64,000 nt of DNA from Mucilaginibacter sp. SG564 (lineage in GTDB: Bacteria; Bacteroidota; Bacteroidia; Sphingobacteriales; Sphingobacteriaceae), in NCBI RefSeq assembly GCF_013149275.1, contig NZ_JABGNA010000003.1, positions 496,001 to 560,000 on the forward strand, in the 5' to 3' direction. A program made the translations under genes and the position numbers. Within the stretch, counting starts at the first letter, position 1; every line of letters begins with the position of its first letter. Shown here one piece after another: positions 1 to 7,732 of the stretch. A model generated the notes under the pieces. That model had not been told where the DNA came from, did not search any database, and was given only the letters and a program-made list of their open reading frames with translations.

Positions 1-1052
1 TGATAACCGGAAAGACTATTTACCGAAGCATAAGTTTTTGGAGCACCAAAATACTGAAATACGTCACCCGGTTTCAGGATAGTGGCTTCGCGACGTTTAT
101 CACCGGCTTCAAAGGCATCATACAGCTCTTTGGTTGGCTGATAATAGCCCCAGCCGTTAAACAGTCCCCAACCTTTGTTTTCCAACATTACGCCTGGCAG
201 GATACTACCCCAGCCGGAAGAACCCTTTGCGGTGCTCACCGCCGACCAAATATATTCTGAGCTGAAGTTATTAGCCGCTTTAAATACATCGGCAAAGTTA
301 GGCAACAAAGCCCGTTTACCCTGGTTGATCACTGAGTCGGCATATTTTTGGGCATTGGCATAATCCTTTTTGTACAGGTACATTTTGGCCAGATAACCCC
401 ATGCAGCCACCTTATGCGGCCTGCCCTGATCGGCCGGGCTCAGCTGATCAAAATAAGGCAGCAGGTTGGCCGCTTTTTTTAACTCACCTTCGATGTAGGT
501 ATAGTTTTCGCCAACGTTGGCCGCTCTTGGCGTAGGATTTGGATCGTTGTTGTTGGCACGGGTAATGATAGGCAGCCCGGCGCGGTCATCACCATAATTA
601 TAAGCCATTTGAAAATACATCAAACCGCTTAAAAAATAGGCTTCGCCCAGGTAACGGTTTTTTAAAGAGGCATCCATGCTGATGGCAGGCACCTTGTTGA
701 TCACATCGTTGGCCCGCCTGATCACCGAGTAACGCATATCCCATTGGTCAACCGTATAACCGCCGGAGTAATAAGTTGGACTAAAATTTTTGATGGCATC
801 GGCATTGGTATTGATACGGCCTGTCACCATATCATCACTCGCATTGATGAACCACATGTAGCCACGCCCGTAAAACTCTTCACCGTCAAAAGGTTCATAC
901 ATGGCGTTTACGCCCAGCAAAGCATCGTTGGCTGTTTGCCAGAAGTTATTTTCAGACACCGCGCCTTGTGGCTTGATATCCAGATTTTTGGAGCAGGCAC
1001 CCAATAGCATGCTTGCCGATATTGCTAATATAATATTGCTGATCTTTTTCAT
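1..1052 (-). CDS. SusD/RagB-family outer-membrane lipoprotein (partial)
   Basis: The gene starts at 1052 and runs off the left edge, so only about 350 N-terminal codons are visible. The product opens with a lysine-rich signal sequence and a lipobox (LLGAC), followed by SKNLDIKPQG, the usual opening of SusD/RagB nutrient-binding lipoproteins. Later parts (YLGEAYFLSGLMYF, KVAAWGYLAKMYLYKKDYANA) fit the TPR-like helices of the family. SusD proteins cap a SusC barrel and bind the glycan or peptide to be imported. It lies 11 nt after the SusC gene, and the ECF/FecR pair upstream suggests substrate-induced expression. The substrate cannot be told from the sequence. Confidence 0.93.
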   Translation of the reverse strand, partial: MKKISNIILAISASMLLGACSKNLDIKPQGAVSENNFWQTANDALLGVNAMYEPFDGEEFYGRGYMWFINASDDMVTGRINTNADAIKNFSPTYYSGGYTVDQWDMRYSVIRRANDVINKVPAISMDASLKNRYLGEAYFLSGLMYFQMAYNYGDDRAGLPIITRANNNDPNPTPRAANVGENYTYIEGELKKAANLLPYFDQLSPADQGRPHKVAAWGYLAKMYLYKKDYANAQKYADSVINQGKRALLPNFADVFKAANNFSSEYIWSAVSTAKGSSGWGSILPGVMLENKGWGLFNGWGYYQPTKELYDAFEAGDKRREATILKPGDVFQYFGAPKTYASVNSLSGY

Positions 1053-1063
1053 GATTGCTTTAC

Positions 1064-4000
1064 TTACAGATTTAAATTGATACCGAAAATAAATGAGCGA
1101 GACTGCGGATAACGACCTACGTCGATGCCATAGTTATCAAAGCCAACCTCCGGATCAAAACCTTTGTATTTGGTAATGGTGAACAGGTTGTTTGATGTGG
1201 CATATACACGCAGGCTGCCGATACCGGCACGAGTCAACAACGCAGGTGAAAAGGTATAACCAAGGGTTACGTTCTTAAAGCGCAGATATGAACCGTTCTC
1301 GATATAAAAATCGGAGTTGGTACCAAAGTTACCGTTGTTATCGCTGGCTGTTACACGCGGAATGGTGGTATTTGTATGTTGTGGAGTCCAGGCGTTCAGT
1401 ACATCTTTCAGCAGGTTGTAGTTTTGGCCCAAACCACCGGCATTTAAGCTGGTATATTTTAAAGCATTATACAATTTATTGCCCTGTACGCCCTGTAAAA
1501 AGATATTCAGATCGAAACCTTTGTAGCTGGCGTTCAGGCTCAAACCATAGGTAAATTTAGGATAGGCGCTGCCCAGGAACTGACGGTCGCTATCATTAAT
1601 TTTACCATCACCATTGGCATCCACAAAACGGATATCACCCGGTTTGGCATTAGGTTGGATAGGCCGCCCGTTCGGACCTTTGTAAGCATCCACCTCTGCC
1701 TGGCTCTGGAACAAACCATTGGTTTTGATAGCGTAGTATGAATACAACGGCTGACCAACCTGTACCCAGGCAGGTGCCAGCAAACCGCGTACGCTTGGGC
1801 TTACCCCCGGGATGGTTGTATTACCATTAGGTAAGGAGAGTAATTTATTGGTAAGTGTGCTCACATTGGCATTTACACCATAATGGAATGCCTTTTTAGG
1901 ATCGCTGTTATAACCCAGGCTAATTTCAATACCATTATCGCGTGCCTCGCCGCCATTAACCCATACACTGCCCAAACCTATACCGGCAGGGATGTTCATC
2001 AGCATGTCTTCGGTTTTTTTAACAAAATAGTCGGCAGTTAAGGTGATGCGTTCGTTCAGGAAACCCAAATCCAAACCAATATCAGTTTGTTTTGAACGGG
2101 CCCAGGTCAGGTTCGGGTTGGCGCGGTCATAGCTGTAATAACCGTTTAATTGCGCAGGATCTGAACCCAGGTAAATATTACCCACACTCAGGTTAGGGCT
2201 TACCGCTGTAGTACTTACCGATGATAAGTTACCCAATATGCCATAGCTGCCCCTGATTTTTAAATTACTTAACCAGTTTAATGACTGCATAAAATTTTCA
2301 CGGCTTACAACCCATCCGGCAGATACCGAACCAAAATTCTGGAACCTGTTTTTGGGAGCCACCAGTGATGTACCGTCCCTACGACCGGTAAATGATAACA
2401 GGTATTTGCCATCGTAATCATAATTAACACGGGCAAGGTAGGAGATCAAAGCTTCGTCAGATTTATAATCGCCTGGCTTTGGAACCGGGGTACCTGTACC
2501 GTTTATAAAATAACGGAACAAAGGATCTTCATTGCTAAAGCCCGAAAGGGAAGCCGAAAGCCCCATGCTGCTGTTTTTCTGATAAGTATAACCGGCCACT
2601 ACATCCAGGTTGTTTTTACCCAATGATTTCTTGTAGTTTAAAGTTTGCTCGGTCAGGAAACGAGAATCCTGTGATGATGACTCGTTCAGCGTATTGGTTA
2701 AGCTGGGTTTACCAACCTCGGGCACTATCGGTGTAAAGCCTTTGAAATAATAGAAGTTTTTGGTAATGGAATAATTCGATCTGAATTTCAATCCTTTGAC
2801 GATGTTTGCCTCAAAATAAGGGTTAGCAATAATGGTATTTACCGGGTTGCTGGTATCAATACGCTCCAGGTTGGCAACCGGGTTAACCACATCGCCGTAT
2901 GAGCCTGCATAGTCAATAGGCAAACCTGAGTAAGCGCCCGATGGTGTACGCACTGTAATGCTTGGCGGATAAAATATAGCCGCCTGGATAGCGCCGGTAT
3001 AACCGCTGAAAGTGTTGGTACCCCTACCGTTTGAATAGGTATAAGATAAATTTTCGCCAACTTTTAACCAGTTATTTAACTGATGGGTGGAGTTGATACG
3101 GTAAGCATAACGTTCAGAATAAGTATTCAATAATATACCAGTCCCTCTGCGGTAATTAAAGCTCATGAAATAGTCTGATTTTTCGTTACCACCGTTCAGG
3201 CTTACGTTATAATCCTGGGTGTGCCCTGTTCTGAAGACCTCATCAACCCAGTTGGTACGGGTTATTTGTCCGTCGGGATATTTGGTAGCATCAAAAGCCG
3301 GCAGGCGTGGCTTGCCAGCATTATCTGCGGCCGTGTTATATACATCGGCATATTCTTTTGCATCCAGCGCTTCCAGTTTTCTCCAGGCATTAGCAAAACC
3401 TTGCTTGGCATCAAACGAGATAGTCATTTTACCTTTTGTGCCTTTTTTGGTAGTGATGAGGATAACACCGCCAGAAGCACGGGCACCATAAATAGCTGCC
3501 GATGCATCCTTCAAAACCGAAATCGCTTCTACATCGTTGGGGTTAATAGCCGGGGTGCCGGGATAAAAAACCGATCCGTCGATAACATATAAAGGCTGCT
3601 CACCGTTGATACCACCCAAACCACGGATGTTTACCATAGGCGCATTGGTAGGATCGCCGCCATTGTTATTAACTACTACACCTGCTGCTTTGCCTTGTAA
3701 AGCTTCCTGCAGGTTGTTGAATGAGCGTGATGATACTTTATCCAAACCAACGGTTGATACCGCGCCAGATAATGTTGAACGGGTTTGTGTACCATAGCCT
3801 ATAACTACCACTTCTTTTAATGATTGGCTGTTAGCTTTTAGCACCACATTAATATTTTGTTGCCCTTTTACTGCTACCTCCTGGCTGTCATAACCAATGT
3901 ATTTAAAAACCAGTATCGAAGTTTCATCGGTACTCAGGGAGTACTTGCCTTCGGTATCGGTCATGGTGCCGGTGCTTGATCCTTTTACGGCAACGCTTAC

Positions 4001-4465
4001 ACCGATCAGGGTTTCACCGCTTTCGTCGGTTACTTTTCCCGTAACGGTGATGGCCTTTACTACCAGCTCTTTTTCTTTGGCTTTTACTACCGGTTGTTGT
4101 TTTTCAACCTGTAATAATATATGTTCTTCATCAACCTGCCTGATGTTGCCTTTGTAGCCTTTGATCAACTCTTTCAACACATCGATCAGCAGTTCGTTAT
4201 TGGCCGATATGGAAATTTCTTTGTCGGCATCAAAACTGGTGGAGTTGTAACCAATTTTAAAAGAGGTTTTTTGTTCAATTATTTTGAAAACGCTTTTAAT
4301 GCTTAAATTTTTGGCGGTAAGACTGATACGCACGGTGTTCATGGTTTGTGCCGCCGCCGAAAAAGAAGGCGTTGAGCATGCGCCGATGATAACCAGAACA
4401 ATGCAGTAGGTTGCCAGCCATTTGAGGTGATTTTTTAATGATAATATGTGTAATAGATTTCTCAT
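1064..4465 (-). CDS. SusC/RagA-family TonB-linked outer-membrane receptor with STN domain
   Basis: An 1133-residue protein with an N-terminal hydrophobic export signal (about residues 14-40), an STN secretin/TonB short domain (about 45-120), a carboxypeptidase-regulatory-like domain (about 140-215), a TonB-box-like stretch EVVVIGYGTQ, a plug domain (about 230-345, with NIRGLGG and LYVIDG) and a long beta-barrel ending in an aromatic/hydrophobic C-terminus. SusC proteins import glycans or peptides through the outer membrane using TonB energy. The extra STN domain is typical of receptors that also signal to a FecR anti-sigma factor, and such a gene lies just upstream (4598-5578) with its sigma gene. 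It sits in tandem with susD. Confidence 0.95.
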   Translation of the reverse strand: MRNLLHILSLKNHLKWLATYCIVLVIIGACSTPSFSAAAQTMNTVRISLTAKNLSIKSVFKIIEQKTSFKIGYNSTSFDADKEISISANNELLIDVLKELIKGYKGNIRQVDEEHILLQVEKQQPVVKAKEKELVVKAITVTGKVTDESGETLIGVSVAVKGSSTGTMTDTEGKYSLSTDETSILVFKYIGYDSQEVAVKGQQNINVVLKANSQSLKEVVVIGYGTQTRSTLSGAVSTVGLDKVSSRSFNNLQEALQGKAAGVVVNNNGGDPTNAPMVNIRGLGGINGEQPLYVIDGSVFYPGTPAINPNDVEAISVLKDASAAIYGARASGGVILITTKKGTKGKMTISFDAKQGFANAWRKLEALDAKEYADVYNTAADNAGKPRLPAFDATKYPDGQITRTNWVDEVFRTGHTQDYNVSLNGGNEKSDYFMSFNYRRGTGILLNTYSERYAYRINSTHQLNNWLKVGENLSYTYSNGRGTNTFSGYTGAIQAAIFYPPSITVRTPSGAYSGLPIDYAGSYGDVVNPVANLERIDTSNPVNTIIANPYFEANIVKGLKFRSNYSITKNFYYFKGFTPIVPEVGKPSLTNTLNESSSQDSRFLTEQTLNYKKSLGKNNLDVVAGYTYQKNSSMGLSASLSGFSNEDPLFRYFINGTGTPVPKPGDYKSDEALISYLARVNYDYDGKYLLSFTGRRDGTSLVAPKNRFQNFGSVSAGWVVSRENFMQSLNWLSNLKIRGSYGILGNLSSVSTTAVSPNLSVGNIYLGSDPAQLNGYYSYDRANPNLTWARSKQTDIGLDLGFLNERITLTADYFVKKTEDMLMNIPAGIGLGSVWVNGGEARDNGIEISLGYNSDPKKAFHYGVNANVSTLTNKLLSLPNGNTTIPGVSPSVRGLLAPAWVQVGQPLYSYYAIKTNGLFQSQAEVDAYKGPNGRPIQPNAKPGDIRFVDANGDGKINDSDRQFLGSAYPKFTYGLSLNASYKGFDLNIFLQGVQGNKLYNALKYTSLNAGGLGQNYNLLKDVLNAWTPQHTNTTIPRVTASDNNGNFGTNSDFYIENGSYLRFKNVTLGYTFSPALLTRAGIGSLRVYATSNNLFTITKYKGFDPEVGFDNYGIDVGRYPQSRSFIFGINLNL

Positions 4466-4597
4466 TTTTATAATGTTATTTTATGTGATAAAAAGAATCG
4501 TTAAAAATGACATGGTCTGCTGCTACAGCAGCCATATAGCAGGCAGGTGTTCGCGCATCTGCCTGTTTTTGTTTTTTTGGGGGAACGGTTACATAGT

Positions 4598-5578
4598 TTA
4601 TCGGCAATTTTTTGATTGAATAAAAATTTTATGGTTGGTGTACTGATAGGTAATTCCTGTAAGCTGACTTAATACCGGCAGCACTTTGTTTAAAGGCTGG
4701 CTGTTAAAGCCGATAGTGTATTTGCAATTGCGACCTGGCTTGTCCTGCAACTGCACATCTACATTATACATTCGGGATAGTGTTGAGGCTATCTCGGGGA
4801 TGGTAGCTTCGTCAAAATAAAGCTGACCGTTTTGCCAGGCGCTCAGTTTGTCGGCATCGGTGGTTTTAATATAATGGCCGTGTGCTTTAAGGTTGTAAAC
4901 CAGCATTAAGTTTCGGGTAAGCACTTTACCCATGGTTACCACCTTGCCGGCAGTCTTCTTCTCGCCAACGCTTACCATACCGCTTACTACGGCTATTTTA
5001 TATTCGCTTTCGTTAGTATAGGCATGCACGTTAAACTGGGTTCCCAATACCTGGGTTTGTATGTTGCCGGTTGCTACGATGAAAGGTTTGGCAGCATCGT
5101 GCTTTACATGAAAAAAGCCTTCGCCGCTGAGTTTTACTATTCTCTTCTTTTCGCCAAAATCGGCGCTGAGGGTTAAAACGGATGATGAGTTCAAGGTTAC
5201 TACCGTACTATCTGGCAGGATCAGTACTTTGCGTTCACCGCGAGCGGTAGAGTATTGCTGCAAAACCTGCGGGGAGGGTTGCTTTAATTGGGAGTACAGC
5301 AAAAAGCCGCCGGGTACCAATAATAACAGCGCCGCTACTTTAAGATATTGGAGTATATAAATTTTCCGGTCCGCCGATCGCGACGGTATGCCTTTGAGCA
5401 CCCGTTTCCGGATACGGTTTAAAATACGTTCTTCGGCGGATGAGGTAATGCCGTTTAGTGCCGGGTTATTTAATTTTTCGAGCCAGGCCTCTACCCGGGC
5501 CTTTTCATCGGGTGTACATTCGTCCTTTTGGTACTTTTGTAATAATGCTTTGATCTCTGCAGATTCTTTTGTGTTCAT
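4598..5578 (-). CDS. FecR-family anti-sigma factor
   Basis: The product (326 aa from the chosen start) has a short cytoplasmic N-terminus with a LLQKYQKDECTPDEKARVE helix, one membrane segment at about residues 78-97 (VAALLLLVPGGFLLYSQL), a periplasmic FecR domain (ARGERKVLILPDSTVVTLNS) and a C-terminal DUF4974-like region ending near GITYQY. FecR proteins hold an ECF sigma factor at the membrane and release it when the STN domain of a partner receptor is occupied. The ORF could open at 5623, but the conserved MNTKESAEI start is at 5578 and the preceding 15 codons look unrelated. The cognate sigma is probably 5810-6415 and the cognate receptor 1064-4465. Confidence 0.93.
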   Translation of the reverse strand: MNTKESAEIKALLQKYQKDECTPDEKARVEAWLEKLNNPALNGITSSAEERILNRIRKRVLKGIPSRSADRKIYILQYLKVAALLLLVPGGFLLYSQLKQPSPQVLQQYSTARGERKVLILPDSTVVTLNSSSVLTLSADFGEKKRIVKLSGEGFFHVKHDAAKPFIVATGNIQTQVLGTQFNVHAYTNESEYKIAVVSGMVSVGEKKTAGKVVTMGKVLTRNLMLVYNLKAHGHYIKTTDADKLSAWQNGQLYFDEATIPEIASTLSRMYNVDVQLQDKPGRNCKYTIGFNSQPLNKVLPVLSQLTGITYQYTNHKIFIQSKNCR

Positions 5579-5662
5579 CTGCCCATATAATCGGCACTTA
5601 CCGAAAATAGTACCGTTAAACAATCATCAAATATTTATTAACTAAATGTTACCTGAATTTTA

Positions 5663-5801
5663 GACTATGAGATTTTGGGACTGTGGGATTGAGGGATTTT
5701 GAGACTATAAGACTTGGGGATTATGGGACTTTCTTTGTTCACTTCTCCAAAAAACTAGCTCCTTGTTCCCCCAATCTCATAGTCCAAAAATCCTATAATC
5801 C
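5663..5801. repeat. Inverted pair of degenerate 8-bp tandem arrays
   Basis: From 5663 to 5734 the plus strand reads as nine consecutive octamers close to GAYTWTGG (GACTATGA, GATTTTGG, GACTGTGG, GATTGAGG, GATTTTGA, GACTATAA, GACTTGGG, GATTATGG, GACTTTCT). After about 33 unrelated bases, 5769-5800 holds four octamers of the same type on the other strand (CCCCAATC, TCATAGTC, CAAAAATC, CTATAATC). The two arrays are therefore inverted and can pair. The element fills the gap between the ECF sigma gene and the fecR gene. Similar repeats occur in other Bacteroidota as far as I recall; their role is unknown. Confidence 0.75.
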
Positions 5802-5809
5802 AAAATAGA

Positions 5810-6415
5810 TCACTTAAGATGAAGCATGATCTTCAGCACAATTAAAAACAATGGAAAACTTTCCATCCGTTTTAAGCGCAGTTGCAGGCGCTTCAGGGCT
5901 ATGGTGAGATTATTTTTCACCGTTTGCTCAGACAAGGCCAGCCTGCCTGCAATTTCCTTAACTGGCAATTGCTCTACCCGGCTTAGTTTAAACACATCGC
6001 GGATGTTGACCGGCATTTTATCAACTTCGGAACTTAGCCAGTCTTCCAGTTCGGCTTCAATAACTTCATTTTCTGGCGATGGGGATACCAAGTGCTCATA
6101 ATCAGGCAGCAGCGTTTCAAAATGAGCTACCTTTTTATTACCGGCCAGGTAAAAATCAATGGTTTTATTTTTGGCGGCTTTAAATAAATAAGGTGAAAGT
6201 GTATCATCAATCGCCACGGCGTAGCGATTATGCCAAAGCGAAATAAAGATATCCTGTACGGCTTCTTCTGAAGTTTCGAGCGAGTTGGTTTTGGAGAGGA
6301 TATATCGAAAAAGGGCTTTATCGTAGCGTTGCATCAGCGTGAGCAAGGCCTGTTCATCATCGTCCTGAAGCCGGGCCAGTAAATCAGTATCCGAAATAAA
6401 CCTGCCACGCATCAT
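5810..6415 (-). CDS. ECF-type RNA polymerase sigma-70 factor
   Basis: A 201-residue sigma factor. Region 2 is seen around MQRYDKALFRYILSKTNS and QDIFISLWHNR, and region 4 around FKLSRVEQLPVKEIAGRL and LSEQTVKNNLTIALKRL, a typical helix-turn-helix. The two regions are joined by a short acidic linker. It should direct RNA polymerase to the neighbouring susCD genes when released by the FecR protein encoded downstream. Two ATG codons lie at 6415 and 6412. A TAAGTTTG box ends only about 4 nt before the first, so the mRNA may be leaderless. Confidence 0.94.
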   Translation of the reverse strand: MMRGRFISDTDLLARLQDDDEQALLTLMQRYDKALFRYILSKTNSLETSEEAVQDIFISLWHNRYAVAIDDTLSPYLFKAAKNKTIDFYLAGNKKVAHFETLLPDYEHLVSPSPENEVIEAELEDWLSSEVDKMPVNIRDVFKLSRVEQLPVKEIAGRLALSEQTVKNNLTIALKRLQLRLKRMESFPLFLIVLKIMLHLK

Positions 6416-6680
6416 GCCGCAAACTTATATCAGCACCTTTAACTCAATGTTAGCTCAGCATAAAATATCACGGTTTTTCGACTCACCCCGACATCGCTAC
6501 GCTTGTCACCCCTCCCTCCGCTTCGCGCATAGAGGGGAATACTACATTACATTCTCCACGCGCAACCGGAGGAAGCTCATTAATACCTATAAAAACAATT
6601 ATAAATATTAATAATCTCTACGCTATACAGAGCCACTCTGTTTAGGAATTAAAAACGAGCACAAGTAGATAAGGGATTTT
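6416..6680. other. Non-coding stretch between signalling units
   Basis: No credible gene. An open frame at 6414-6611 has no family resemblance and covers a GC-richer patch (6480-6540, with small inverted segments around CGCTTCGCGC) that looks like a decayed intergenic repeat. Confidence 0.5.
6420..6447 (-). promoter_or_regulatory. Bacteroidota-type promoter for the ECF sigma gene
   Basis: On the minus strand TTG (6447-6445), a 17-nt spacer and TAAGTTTG (6427-6420) match the -33/-7 pattern (TTG and TAnnTTTG) of Bacteroidota housekeeping promoters. Expected transcription start is at about 6416-6415, on or next to the ATG at 6415. Confidence 0.5.
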
Positions 6681-6821
6681 GCCAACCCCAGCGGGGTTGA
6701 AGCTTTGTAGAAAAATTTCGATTCCAAAACCAGTGCCGTAGATACTGTACTCAGGTTGCATACCTACGGCATGCTTAGTCTTCTTTTTTATTTACTACAA
6801 AGCTTTTACTCCTGCGGAGCA
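6681..6821. repeat. Imperfect palindromic REP/MITE-like element
   Basis: The outer arm CCCCAGCGGGGTTGAAGCTTTGTAG (6686-6710, itself with a CCCC/GGGG hairpin) is mirrored by CTACAAAGCT (6795-6804) followed by a second small hairpin CTCCTGCGGAG. Inside, GCCGTAG (6735-6741) pairs with CTACGGC (6764-6770). The nested symmetry over about 140 bp suggests a small mobile palindrome or a REP pair. No transposase is nearby. Confidence 0.5.
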
Positions 6822-6854
6822 TTTTCTTAACCTAATTATATTCGTGGACAAGGG

Positions 6855-6900
6855 AACAAACAAAAAAGCCCCTTCAATTGAAGGGGCTTTTTTGTTTGTT
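6855..6900 (-). terminator. Perfect 46-bp palindromic terminator
   Basis: A perfect palindrome centred at 6877/6878 (GAAGGGGC/GCCCCTTC core flanked by A and T runs). It lies directly after the stop of the DUF4249 gene and gives a stem followed by U residues on either strand, so it should terminate the minus-strand operon and could act in both directions. Confidence 0.85.
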
Positions 6901-6904
6901 AATT

Positions 6905-7729
6905 TTAATTGGCCGGTACCGTTATAGTTTTACGCGTTATAGGATAGGCGCTGAAATAGCCCAGCACTCCACCTGTAATATTACTGGTGGGGTTAGAGGG
7001 CGCAGCATTGTTATCATTACCTGTAGAGCCCGAGTTGAGGCTAAAAAGGTATTTGTAAACCGCGGCGTCGATACATTCCATCTCTACCATGAGTGTTTTA
7101 CCTGTCCTGATCTCACGCGCGGGATCGTCATTATCATTATTAAAATTAAGGCGGCTGTTTACCGTTTGGCCATTGGTAAACTCATCTTCATCTATAAATA
7201 AGCTTTTTTCTTTTCTGCCGTCAATATATTCAATAAAGCGGTAATAGTTTTGCACATTGGCTGGGTCCTGGTACTTCACCACAGCTATCCGTAGTTTGGT
7301 TTTGTCTTTATTGGTAGACAACTCATCATCAACCACATAAATACTATCCAGCTTTACAATCTGGGGCATGGTACTGGTTGATGTATAGGTTTTATCGTTC
7401 AGCTTAACAGTTAAATGATAGGTATGCCCAGGTATACCAACAAGGGTAGCATTCTGGTAAACACCGGTAGCCGTAGGATCAAAATTATAAATTGTGCCAT
7501 CGGCTTCAACTGTTACCTGCGCCCCGCTGATACCTTCAAAGGAGCTGTCGTCGGTAAATTTTTTAGACAAGCTTATAGATACTTTGGCACCGCCGGCTTC
7601 ATTACTCACCGTACCTTCTATCACCGTTTGGGGGGCGCTGTTATTAAGCTTCAGGTCGATAACCTTTTCACAGGAGCTCAGCAGCCCCAGCAGGATCATC
7701 AATATGGCCGAAAAACGTATGGTATGCAT
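6905..7729 (-). CDS. DUF4249-family outer-membrane-associated lipoprotein
   Basis: A 274-residue protein with a lipoprotein signal (LLGLLSSCEKVIDLKL, lipid-attached Cys at about residue 20), then an Ig-like beta-rich stretch (VTVEADGTIYNF, YHLTVKLNDKTYTS). This is the pattern of the DUF4249 family, which is regularly encoded next to TonB-dependent receptors in Bacteroidota. The ATG lies 3 nt after the receptor stop codon, so the two are surely co-transcribed. By analogy with SusD it may be the surface partner of the receptor; its ligand is unknown. Confidence 0.85.
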   Translation of the reverse strand: MHTIRFSAILMILLGLLSSCEKVIDLKLNNSAPQTVIEGTVSNEAGGAKVSISLSKKFTDDSSFEGISGAQVTVEADGTIYNFDPTATGVYQNATLVGIPGHTYHLTVKLNDKTYTSTSTMPQIVKLDSIYVVDDELSTNKDKTKLRIAVVKYQDPANVQNYYRFIEYIDGRKEKSLFIDEDEFTNGQTVNSRLNFNNDNDDPAREIRTGKTLMVEMECIDAAVYKYLFSLNSGSTGNDNNAAPSNPTSNITGGVLGYFSAYPITRKTITVPAN

Positions 7730-7732
7730 GTG

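Noticed and set aside
3221..3592. 123-codon plus-strand ORF inside susC
   Set aside because: It lies wholly opposite a well-supported SusC coding region and has no domain pattern.
6414..6611. 65-codon plus-strand ORF
   Set aside because: It begins inside the start region of the divergent sigma gene, crosses repeat-like sequence and has no family resemblance.
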